Source: RGIG3528 sp963649295 (lineage in GTDB: Bacteria; Bacillota; Clostridia; Lachnospirales; Lachnospiraceae). From it: 64,000 nt of DNA. Below the pieces are notes generated by a model. The model did not search any database and was not told the origin of the DNA. It worked only from the letters and a program-made list of their open reading frames with translations. The stretch is from the NCBI GenBank assembly GCA_963649295.1, contig CAVJHK010000003.1, positions 24,376 through 88,375 of the forward strand, read 5' to 3'. Of this stretch, positions 16,963 to 24,541 are shown piece after piece (the stretch's first letter is position 1; each line of letters opens with the position of its first letter). Position numbers and translations under genes: made by a program.

Positions 16963-18021
16963 ATGAAAAGAGCACTGATTGCAATGAGCGGAGGAGTCGA
17001 CTCTTCCGTTGCCGCAAAAAAAATGATTGATATGGGATACGAATGCATAGGATGCACAATGCATTTGCATGACATAAAAAGGGCAAACGATGATTCCGTT
17101 TGCGGAAGCGGTAAGGATGCGGAAGATGCCGCGCGTGTTGCGGCTCTTCTCAAATTCCCCCACTATACTTTTGATTTGTCCAAAGATTTTAAAAAATATG
17201 TAATAGATTATTTTGTTTCTTCCTATGAGAAATGCGAAACGCCAAACCCTTGCATAGAATGCAACAGGCATTTAAAATTTGACGCTTTGTTCAAAAAAGC
17301 TGCCGAGCTTGATTGCGAATATGTGGTTACGGGTCATTACGCACGCGTTGAAAAGGAAAACGGAAAATATGTTTTAAAAAAAGCGCTTGATGACAAAAAA
17401 GATCAAAGCTATGTTCTTTACACTCTTACGCAGGAAAAGCTTAAGCATATCATATTTCCGCTCGGAGAATACAAAAAAACCGACGTACGCTTAATAGCTT
17501 CGGACAATTCCTTCCAAAATGCCGCAAAGCCCGACAGCCAGGACATTTGCTTTGTGCCGGACGGAAATTATGCGGACATTATAAAAAAGTATTCAGAAAA
17601 AGAATCCAAAAAAGGACATTTTGTGGGAAAAGACGGACATATATTCGGTCCCAACAAAGGTCTCATAAATTATACGATAGGGCAAAGACGCGGACTCGGA
17701 ATAGCTTACACTGAGCCCCTTTTTGTAACAAAATTGTGCCCCGATACGGGTGATGTGATACTTGGGGCAAACAGTGATTTGATGCAAAATGAACTTTTTG
17801 CGCGGGACTTTAATTGGATTTTGGGGGAAGTGCCCCGCACTCCTTTTAAGTGCGACATAAAAATCCGTTATAAAAGTATTCCGACAAGAGGCCTTGTAAC
17901 GCCTGTTTCAGACACGGAAGTTAATATCGTCTTTGACACCCCCGTGCGGGCAATTACGCCCGGGCAGTCGGCTGTATTGTATGACGGCGACAAGGTGCTC
18001 GGCGGAGGAATAATAAGATAA
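16963..18021 (+). CDS. mnmA: tRNA-specific 2-thiouridylase MnmA
   Basis: A 352-residue enzyme that installs the s2 group at U34 of Lys, Glu and Gln tRNAs. The ATP pyrophosphatase loop is MSGGVDSSVAAKKM. The catalytic Cys is in TPNPCIECNRHLKFDALF and the second Cys in SQDICFVPDGNYADI; the C-terminal beta-barrel contains YTIGQRRGLGI. The start at 16963 (MKRALIAMSGG) fits the family better than the in-frame Met 20 codons upstream; the ribosome site is weak (AAGAGA). TcdA, another tRNA-modification enzyme, follows on the same strand. Confidence 0.93.
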   Translation: MKRALIAMSGGVDSSVAAKKMIDMGYECIGCTMHLHDIKRANDDSVCGSGKDAEDAARVAALLKFPHYTFDLSKDFKKYVIDYFVSSYEKCETPNPCIECNRHLKFDALFKKAAELDCEYVVTGHYARVEKENGKYVLKKALDDKKDQSYVLYTLTQEKLKHIIFPLGEYKKTDVRLIASDNSFQNAAKPDSQDICFVPDGNYADIIKKYSEKESKKGHFVGKDGHIFGPNKGLINYTIGQRRGLGIAYTEPLFVTKLCPDTGDVILGANSDLMQNELFARDFNWILGEVPRTPFKCDIKIRYKSIPTRGLVTPVSDTEVNIVFDTPVRAITPGQSAVLYDGDKVLGGGIIR

Positions 18022-18086
18022 GGCGGCAGAGCAAACCACTTTAAAAAGCAACTTCCGATAAGTTGTGATATAGACGGGGTATATTT

Positions 18087-18827
18087 ATGGAAGAACAATT
18101 TGTAAGAACAGAACTGATTATAGGCACCGCTGCCGCAGAAAAATTAAAGAATTCACATGTTGCCGTATTCGGCATCGGAGGCGTCGGGGGATATGTATGC
18201 GAAGCACTGTCGCGGGCGGGAGTGGGAAGCTTTGATTTAATTGACCGTGACACAGTATCCGAATCAAACATAAACCGCCAAATAATCGCTCTTCATTCCA
18301 CAATCGGCAAATACAAAACGGAAGTGATGCGCGCACGGATGCTCGACATCAATCCGAGTGTACAAGTAACCGTGCATAATGTATTCTTTTTGCCGGAAAA
18401 TGCGGATAGTTTTGATTTTTCTGCTTTTGATTACGTTGTCGACTGTGTTGACACCGTATCCGCAAAAATCGCTCTCGCAGAAATTTGCACAGACAAAAAA
18501 ATACCCATAATCAGCAGCATGGGAGCCGGCAACAAGCTTGATCCGTGTGCCTTTAAGGTTTCGGATATTTATGATACAAAAGTATGCCCTCTCGCTCATG
18601 TAATGAGACGTGAGCTAAAAAAAAGGAATATAAAAGCGTTAAAATGCGTATATTCCGAAGAAAAGCCGATAGTGCGGGTGCCGAATGCTTTTGAATACAA
18701 AGACAAAATAACAGACGGCACTTGCGCTCATACCCGTCCCGTTCCCGGGAGTATATCGTTTGTGCCGTCCGTTGTGGGGTTGATTATTGCGGGCGAAATC
18801 GTCCGTGATCTCATATCCTCTGTTTAA
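18087..18827 (+). CDS. tcdA: tRNA threonylcarbamoyladenosine dehydratase
   Basis: A 246-residue ThiF/E1-like protein. It has the nucleotide-binding glycine loop VFGIGGVGGYVCEALSRAGV, the adenylation region DRDTVSESNINRQI and YVVDCVDTVSAKIAL. The family (TcdA/CsdL) uses ATP to cyclise t6A37 of ANN-decoding tRNAs to ct6A. The length and motif order match TcdA rather than MoeB or ThiF. It lies 65 bp after mnmA and both act on the tRNA anticodon loop, so one transcript is likely. Confidence 0.9.
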   Translation: MEEQFVRTELIIGTAAAEKLKNSHVAVFGIGGVGGYVCEALSRAGVGSFDLIDRDTVSESNINRQIIALHSTIGKYKTEVMRARMLDINPSVQVTVHNVFFLPENADSFDFSAFDYVVDCVDTVSAKIALAEICTDKKIPIISSMGAGNKLDPCAFKVSDIYDTKVCPLAHVMRRELKKRNIKALKCVYSEEKPIVRVPNAFEYKDKITDGTCAHTRPVPGSISFVPSVVGLIIAGEIVRDLISSV

Positions 18828-18846
18828 GCAAAAATCGTTTAGCCGC

Positions 18847-18898
18847 AGCCGCTTAATTACCGCTGCTTAATTACCGCCGCTTAATTACCGACGCTTAC
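18847..18898. repeat. 14-bp tandem repeat, about four copies, between the convergent tcdA and uxuB genes
   Basis: The unit CGCNGCTTAATTAC recurs at 14-bp steps (18847, 18861, 18875, 18889). Each of the full copies carries TAATTAA on the minus strand. Related degenerate copies (TTAATCGCAAAT, CTTAACCGCAAAT) continue up to the uxuB stop at 18939. I see no clear terminator in this 111-bp gap. Confidence 0.85.
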
Positions 18899-18938
18899 CC
18901 ACAAAACATTTAATCGCAAATAGCCAAACACAAGCCGC

Positions 18939-20564
18939 TTAACCGCAAATCCGCATTTTGATTTCGCGTCTTACGGCGCCCTTCTCACCTGACATCCTCA
19001 TAAACATTTTTGTGACATCTTCTGCCATACCTGCCTCAAACAGGTCGACGCCGAAGATGTTTTTGTTTTTTAGAATTGGGCTCAGGATTTTGAGTGCCGT
19101 ATCAAAATCAGGCATATCAAAAAGTGTAAATTCATCAATATATTTTTTAAGTTCAAAAATCATGGGATCGGGAGAAATTTCGAACTTCTCTCCGTTATCG
19201 TCAATTCCAAACAAATACCTGAGCCATCCCGCAAAAACAAGCGGAATTCCTTTTAAATCCTTTACGGATAAAGTATCCGATTTCTGATATGCTTTAACCG
19301 TTTCACCGAATCTCACCGAAAGCTTTTGCGATGTATCCGTTGCAATTCTTTGCGGAGTATCGGGCATAAAAGGATTTGGAATCCTGATATTTACAACCGT
19401 ATCTATAAATTCTTTGGGGCTTATTATCCCGGGATCCGTTACAACAGGAAGTCCTTCCTTATATCCTATTTCTTTTACAAGATGCAAAAGATCCTTATCC
19501 TTCATTTCATCGGAAATCTTTGTATACGAAAGGAGACACCCGAACACAGCAAGCGCCGTATGAAGAGGATTTAAACATGTACAAACTTTCATGCGCTCAA
19601 CACGCGTTACTTTTTCACGGTCTGTAAAAATTACTCCCGCTGCCTCAAGTTTTGGTCTTCCTCCCGGAAACATATCCTCAACAACCAGATATTCGCTCTC
19701 TTCGGCATTTACAAAAGGGGCGACATACGTATTTTTTGATGTAATTACGGGAGTAAGATTAAGCCCGTCTTTTTCAAGGATTTTTTCCACGTCCTTATCG
19801 GGGCGCGGAGTAATTTTGTCAATCATTGTCCAGGGATAAGAAACAACATTCCCATCACCCAAATAATCCGTAAATCCTTTTTTTACAAATCCCTTTTCTT
19901 CCCACTTTTTTGCATAAGCAATTACGGTACCAAAAAGTTTTTCGCCGTTACGCGCGCAATTGTCGTTTGATACCATCGCAAGAGGTAACGAACCATTTAA
20001 AAATCTCTCATAAAGGAGTGACGTAACCTTTCCCATATAGCTTTTGGGAGCCGCAATTCCGTTATCAAAATCATATTGCACAAGCGGCATAACATTTCCT
20101 TCGGAATCATAAATCGCATATCCCTTTTCGGTAATGGTAAATGTGACCATCTGAAGCGACGGAGATTTAAATATTTCCTTTAAGCGTGCGTATTCCGATA
20201 TGTTTTCGCTGTCCAAAATACAGCTTTCCGCAATCGACGCAATAACTTTTTTTTCAATATTCCCGTCTGCTTTAAGCGTTACCGCAATCGAAAGATTGTC
20301 ATGCGGCCGGTAATTTTTGGAAATTATTTCATAATCAAAGCCGTCAACAGCAACAATTCCGGTATCCGCAAAGCCCTCGTCAAGCAATTTTTGCATCAAA
20401 TTTGCCTGAAACGCGCGAAATATGTTTCCCGCGCCAAAATGAACCCAAACGGGCTTTTTTTTCGTATTTTCCGTAACGCGTGTTATGTCAAACTTTGGAA
20501 GAATATAGCCCTTTTCTTCCCACTCCTGTCTGTTTTCGGTAATGCTTTTAAGATTTAATTCCAT
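18939..20564 (-). CDS. uxuB: Mannitol dehydrogenase family protein, probable D-fructuronate reductase UxuB
   Basis: A 541-residue polyol dehydrogenase family enzyme. The N-terminal NAD-binding domain includes VHFGAGNIFRAFQANLMQ, and the core has VSNDNCARNGEK and PWTMIDKITPRPD; the C-terminal domain has KVCTCLNPLHTALAVFG with the catalytic Lys/Asn/His set. Next to UxuA it most likely reduces D-fructuronate to D-mannonate in glucuronate catabolism. Tagaturonate or mannitol oxidation are alternatives, but the neighbour favours fructuronate. It lies downstream of uxuA by 86 bp, a gap filled with degenerate repeats. Confidence 0.88.
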   Translation of the reverse strand: MELNLKSITENRQEWEEKGYILPKFDITRVTENTKKKPVWVHFGAGNIFRAFQANLMQKLLDEGFADTGIVAVDGFDYEIISKNYRPHDNLSIAVTLKADGNIEKKVIASIAESCILDSENISEYARLKEIFKSPSLQMVTFTITEKGYAIYDSEGNVMPLVQYDFDNGIAAPKSYMGKVTSLLYERFLNGSLPLAMVSNDNCARNGEKLFGTVIAYAKKWEEKGFVKKGFTDYLGDGNVVSYPWTMIDKITPRPDKDVEKILEKDGLNLTPVITSKNTYVAPFVNAEESEYLVVEDMFPGGRPKLEAAGVIFTDREKVTRVERMKVCTCLNPLHTALAVFGCLLSYTKISDEMKDKDLLHLVKEIGYKEGLPVVTDPGIISPKEFIDTVVNIRIPNPFMPDTPQRIATDTSQKLSVRFGETVKAYQKSDTLSVKDLKGIPLVFAGWLRYLFGIDDNGEKFEISPDPMIFELKKYIDEFTLFDMPDFDTALKILSPILKNKNIFGVDLFEAGMAEDVTKMFMRMSGEKGAVRREIKMRICG

Positions 20565-20583
20565 TATTGCAGCCCTTCTTGAA

Positions 20584-20677
20584 TTATTTTTATATAAGCT
20601 TTATCCGGCGCTTATTAAACTCCTGTTTTTGATGCTTTGTCCGATGCTTTTTAAATTCCTCTTGTATCAGCTTTATC
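20584..20677 (-). repeat. Degenerate tandem copies of the uxuA 3' end
   Basis: The last uxuA codons encode DKADTRGI-stop (20651-20677). A copy 36 bp downstream (from 20615) reads DKASKTGV-stop, about 19 of 27 bases identical. A third, more decayed copy (from about 20584) begins DKAY. Each copy keeps the GCTTT.TC core on the plus strand. Confidence 0.75.
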
Positions 20678-21727
20678 TATCGCTTCCCAAAGTCCGTTTA
20701 TATATGCCGCACCGAGTGCTCTGTCATAAAGTCCGTAGCCCGGCATTGCCTTTTCACCCCAGATCATTCTTCCGTGATCCGGGCGAATCGGGCCGTCAAA
20801 GCCTATGTCATAAAGCGCCTTTACGATTTCATACATATCAAAGCTTCCGTCTGCCGAAAGATGCGCCGCCTCTTCAAAATCGTCCCTCGAATTAAATTTA
20901 AGGTTTCTCACATGCGCAAAGTGGATTCTGCCCTTAAGCGAGCGAATCATATCCGGCAAATCGTTATCGGGATTAGTGCCGTATGAGCCCGAACAGAATG
21001 TCACTCCGTTGTGCGGATTAGGCACCATTTCCGTCATTCGAAGAATATTTTCTTTGTTTATTATGATTCTCGGAAGCCCAAAAACGGACCATGCGGGATC
21101 ATCGGGATGAATTGCCATATTTATGTCATATTTATCGCAAACGGGCATAATCGCGGTAAGAAAAATTTTGAGATTTTCAAACAGCTTTTCGGAATCGATA
21201 TCCTTATATAATGCAAACAATTCCTTTACGCGCTCCATTCTTTCGGGTTCCCAGCCGGGCATGACAGAGCCGTTTGTGTCATCCTTAATGTGCAAAAACA
21301 TCTCTTCCGGATTAATTTTATCAACCGCTTCCTTTGTATACGCAAGCACAGTCGAGCCGTCGGGGCGGAGACGTGCAAGCTCTGTTCTTGTCCAGTCAAA
21401 CACAGGCATAAAATTGTAGCATACCATATGGATGCCGGCTTTTCCGAGGTTTTCGAGAGTCTTTATATAATTTTCTGTATGTTCGGCGCGTTTAGCGGTT
21501 CCCGCCTTTATGTCATCCGACACATTTACGGACTCTATTCCGGCGATTTTGAGCCCCGAATCCTCAACTTCCTTTTTAAGCGCCAAAATTTCGGAAAGCT
21601 CCCACACTTCTCCCGCCTGTTTGTTATAAAGAGTCGTAATTACCTTTTTTACACCTGGAATCTGTCTTATTTGCTCGAGTGTTACGGTATCATATTGTTT
21701 GCCGTACCATCTGAGTGTCATGTCCAT
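20651..21727 (-). CDS. uxuA: Mannonate dehydratase UxuA
   Basis: A 358-residue TIM-barrel enzyme that converts D-mannonate to 2-keto-3-deoxygluconate. Family segments include MTLRWYGKQYDTVTLEQIRQ, MAIHPDDPAWSVFGLPRI, TFCSGSYGTNPDNDLPDMI, VHFAHVRN-type metal ligands (HFAHVRNLKF) and RPDHGRMIWGE. The start at 21727 follows AAGGAGG by 9 bases; the longer open frame upstream overlaps copA and has no site of its own. It lies directly downstream of copA by 34 bp and upstream of uxuB. It completes the hexuronate route needed by the pectinases in this window. Confidence 0.92.
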   Translation of the reverse strand: MDMTLRWYGKQYDTVTLEQIRQIPGVKKVITTLYNKQAGEVWELSEILALKKEVEDSGLKIAGIESVNVSDDIKAGTAKRAEHTENYIKTLENLGKAGIHMVCYNFMPVFDWTRTELARLRPDGSTVLAYTKEAVDKINPEEMFLHIKDDTNGSVMPGWEPERMERVKELFALYKDIDSEKLFENLKIFLTAIMPVCDKYDINMAIHPDDPAWSVFGLPRIIINKENILRMTEMVPNPHNGVTFCSGSYGTNPDNDLPDMIRSLKGRIHFAHVRNLKFNSRDDFEEAAHLSADGSFDMYEIVKALYDIGFDGPIRPDHGRMIWGEKAMPGYGLYDRALGAAYINGLWEAIDKADTRGI

Positions 21728-21761
21728 ATCAAAAATCCTCCTTGGGGTTGCATTTACATCT

Positions 21762-21959
21762 TTATATCTCGCACGTATATCCTGCTTTTTCGATTGCTGC
21801 CTTAATATCCTCTTTTGCAACCTCGCGGTCGGTTTCGATTTGCGCAAGATCCTTATTGTGGTTTGCGGTTGCGTTTACAACTCCGGGAATTCCCTTTAAC
21901 GCCTCAACCACATGTGCCTCACAATGCGAACACATCATTCCTTTTACCTTAATATCCAT
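21762..21959 (-). CDS. copZ: Candidate internally initiated CopZ-like copper chaperone (in frame within copA)
   Basis: Within the copA frame, GAAAGGAG (21975-21968) lies 8 bases before ATG (21959). That is ideal spacing and would start a 65-residue protein, MDIKVKGMMCSHCEAHVVEA onward. This is a complete HMA chaperone domain with its CxxC. No stop separates it from the pump frame, so the same mRNA could give both the fused pump and a free chaperone. What is seen is the ribosome site and domain; independent translation is inferred. Confidence 0.5.
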   Translation of the reverse strand: MDIKVKGMMCSHCEAHVVEALKGIPGVVNATANHNKDLAQIETDREVAKEDIKAAIEKAGYTCEI

Positions 21960-24296
21960 TTTGTTTTCTCCTTTCTTTTTGTTTACATAATCCGTAAGCA
22001 ATGCTTTGTTTTCGTCAAAATTATAATTTTTCTTTTTGTCATGACGCGTGTCATATACCTTAAATAAGTTGAGCCGCAGCGCATTTGTTACGACAAACAG
22101 GCTTGACATGCTCATTGCGGCGGCTCCCACCATAGGATTTAACATTAAATTAAAAAGCTTAATCCATGCTCCCGCCGCAAGCGGTATGCAGATGACATTG
22201 TAAAAAAATGCCCAGAACAGATTTTCATGTATGTTCTTTATTGTAATGCGGCTGAGTCTTACCGCTGCCGCCGCATCCAGCACGTTGCTTTTCATAAGAA
22301 CAACATCCGCCGCATCAATCGCAACGTCAGTTCCCGCACCTATCGCAATTCCCATATCCGCACGGGTAAGTGCGGGCGCATCGTTTATTCCGTCACCGAC
22401 CATTATTACATGACCGTTTTTTTTAAGTTCGGTAATTACCGCATCTTTTTCGTCCGGCAAAACTCCCGCAACAATTTCATGAACTCCTGCCGCTTCTCCT
22501 ACAACGCGCGCGGTGATTTCATTGTCGCCCGTCAGCATCACGGTATGAAGTCCCATTTTCTTAAGTTCCGTTATGGCATCACGTGCCTCATCCTTTATTA
22601 TATCACATACGGATATGATTCCGATAAATTGATTGTCAAGTGCAAAATAAAGCGGTGTTTCACCCTGTTCCGAAAGGTGACGCGTGTATTTTTTTACTTC
22701 TTCAGGGATTACGGCATTTTTTTCAATAAATTCGCGCTTTCCGCCAATTATAGCTTTGCCGTTAACAATGCCTCTAAGTCCGTTTCCCGAAACCGCCTCA
22801 AAATTCGTGATAATTAAGCTTTCCGTATTCTGTTCTTCCGAATATTTTTTGATTGCCTTTGACAAGGGATGCTCGCTTAATTTTTCAACCGAATAAGCAT
22901 ATTTTAAAAGTTCATCTTCCTCTACTCCGCCGAATGCCTTTATACTTTTGACTTGTGGCTCACCGCGTGTGATTGTTCCCGTTTTGTCAAAAACAATTAT
23001 GTCCGCTTTTCCCACTTCTTCCAGAGAAACCGCCGTCTTAAACAAAATTCCGTTTTTTGCTCCGACACCGTTTCCCACCATTATCGCAACCGGTGTCGCA
23101 AGCCCCAATGCACAGGGACAGCTTATAACAAGCACCGATATCGCGCGTGCGAGCGAGAATTCAAAATCTTTTCCAACAATGATCCATACAAAAAACGTAA
23201 TAAGCGCGGCCACAAGCACGCAGGGCACAAACACTCCCGATACCTTATCCGCAATTTTTGCGATCGGCGCTTTTGTGGCGGCAACATCCGACACCATCCT
23301 TATAATTTTTGAAATTGCCGTATCTTCCCCTACATGCTCGGCTGTGCACTTTAGAACACCGTTTGTGTTTATCGTGGCGGCAGAAACCTTGTCGCCCACA
23401 GTTTTATCCACCGGAATGCTTTCTCCCGTAAGCGCCGATTCGTTTACTGCGCTTGTACCCGAAATAACTCTTCCGTCAACCGGAATGCTTTCACCGGGAC
23501 GCACAAGAAAAATATCTCCCACCTTTACTTCGCTAATTGAAACCGTTTTTTCTTTGTCCCCGATAAGCACCGTGGCGGTCGTCGGCTTAAGCCGCATAAG
23601 GCTTTTTATTGCATCGGTCGTCCGCCCCTTGGAATACGATTCAAGTGTTTTGCCGACCGTAATAAGCACAAGTATCATCGCCGCCGATTCAAAATAAAGA
23701 TCGTGAAAAGCATGCGCTGCTGCTATAATGTCTCCCGACACCGTTGCCCCGCTTATCCTCACAAGCGAATAAACGGAATATATATAAGACGCGCCCGAAC
23801 CCATCGCAACAAGCGTATCCATGTTGGGTGCCCCATGAATTATTCCCTTAAAACCGTTAATAAAAAACTTTTTATTGATTGCAATTACAATACTTGCAAA
23901 AAACATTTCAAGGAAAGCCGCAGTCAAAGGATGGTCAAGGCTTTTCGGAAACGGTGCCTCAAGCATCCCGTATCCCATTGATATATACATAAGAATAAGA
24001 AGCGGAATGAGAGACATAAATAACCGTTTTAAAATCCTCGGTGTTTCCGTATCTTTTAATTCGTCAGATTCCGTCGCATTTTCCGTATGTGTATTTTCTC
24101 CTTTTTTTGATGCCCCGTATCCCGCATCAGTTACCGCTTTAATTATATCTTCGCTTTTGGCATTTCCTTCCACGCCCATCGAATTTGTAAGGAGATTTAC
24201 ATTGCACTCTGTAACCCCCTGTACTTTCGAAACGGCTTTTTCCACCCGCGCGCTGCAAGCCGCACAGCTCATGCCCGTTATGTCATATTGTTCCAT
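21762..24296 (-). CDS. copA: Copper-exporting P1B-type ATPase with C-terminal CopZ-like domain
   Basis: An 844-residue P-type ATPase. The N-terminal heavy-metal domain has MSCAACS (Cys 11 and 14). The transmembrane metal site is CPC (393-395), the phosphorylation motif DKTGT starts at Asp 437, and the HP motif is SEHPLSKAI with GDGINDAPALT in the nucleotide domain. C-terminal helices carry YNVICIPLAAG and MSMSSLFVVTNALRL, typical of Cu(I) pumps. After a 30-residue charged linker a second heavy-metal domain follows (GMMCSHC, from about 780), a position unusual for CopA. An internal ribosome site precedes that domain (see the next entry). Confidence 0.93.
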   Translation of the reverse strand: MEQYDITGMSCAACSARVEKAVSKVQGVTECNVNLLTNSMGVEGNAKSEDIIKAVTDAGYGASKKGENTHTENATESDELKDTETPRILKRLFMSLIPLLILMYISMGYGMLEAPFPKSLDHPLTAAFLEMFFASIVIAINKKFFINGFKGIIHGAPNMDTLVAMGSGASYIYSVYSLVRISGATVSGDIIAAAHAFHDLYFESAAMILVLITVGKTLESYSKGRTTDAIKSLMRLKPTTATVLIGDKEKTVSISEVKVGDIFLVRPGESIPVDGRVISGTSAVNESALTGESIPVDKTVGDKVSAATINTNGVLKCTAEHVGEDTAISKIIRMVSDVAATKAPIAKIADKVSGVFVPCVLVAALITFFVWIIVGKDFEFSLARAISVLVISCPCALGLATPVAIMVGNGVGAKNGILFKTAVSLEEVGKADIIVFDKTGTITRGEPQVKSIKAFGGVEEDELLKYAYSVEKLSEHPLSKAIKKYSEEQNTESLIITNFEAVSGNGLRGIVNGKAIIGGKREFIEKNAVIPEEVKKYTRHLSEQGETPLYFALDNQFIGIISVCDIIKDEARDAITELKKMGLHTVMLTGDNEITARVVGEAAGVHEIVAGVLPDEKDAVITELKKNGHVIMVGDGINDAPALTRADMGIAIGAGTDVAIDAADVVLMKSNVLDAAAAVRLSRITIKNIHENLFWAFFYNVICIPLAAGAWIKLFNLMLNPMVGAAAMSMSSLFVVTNALRLNLFKVYDTRHDKKKNYNFDENKALLTDYVNKKKGENKMDIKVKGMMCSHCEAHVVEALKGIPGVVNATANHNKDLAQIETDREVAKEDIKAAIEKAGYTCEI

Positions 24297-24541
24297 AGTT
24301 ACCTATCGCTTACCTCCAATCAAAAAAAATAAGCTTTCCGTATTTTATTTCAAATTTCTGCAATAAAGCCTGCAAATCAATTCTGCAATAATACTTACAA
24401 ACATTTCCATAAATCAAGTTTACGCATATTAATCAAAAAAATCAATATGAATTTTTATGTGCAATAAACATATTTGGGGTCAAAATCTCTTTTGACCCCA
24501 AAATGTCTAAACCGCATATACAAATTCTTTATCACGATTTT
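24297..24541. other. Intergenic region upstream of copA
   Basis: The region holds two imperfect copies of a roughly 26-bp unit (about 24352-24378 and 24379-24404, sharing TTCTGCAATAA). A possible copA promoter on the minus strand is TTGATT, an 18-bp spacer, then TATTAT. The hairpin at 24473-24502 closes the exporter operon. I see no gene and no clear CsoR or CopY site. Confidence 0.45.
24473..24502 (-). terminator. Perfect 13-bp hairpin downstream of the ABC exporter operon
   Basis: TTTGGGGTCAAAA (24473-24485) and TTTTGACCCCAAA (24490-24502) with a TCTC loop. The stem is very strong, but the minus-strand tail is only moderately T-rich, so it may be a terminator or an mRNA 3' stabiliser. Confidence 0.6.

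Noticed and set aside
22948..23697. Open plus-strand frame of 249 codons within copA
   Set aside because: It is fully opposite the conserved ATPase domains and has no family motif; a shadow of the minus-strand gene's codon bias.
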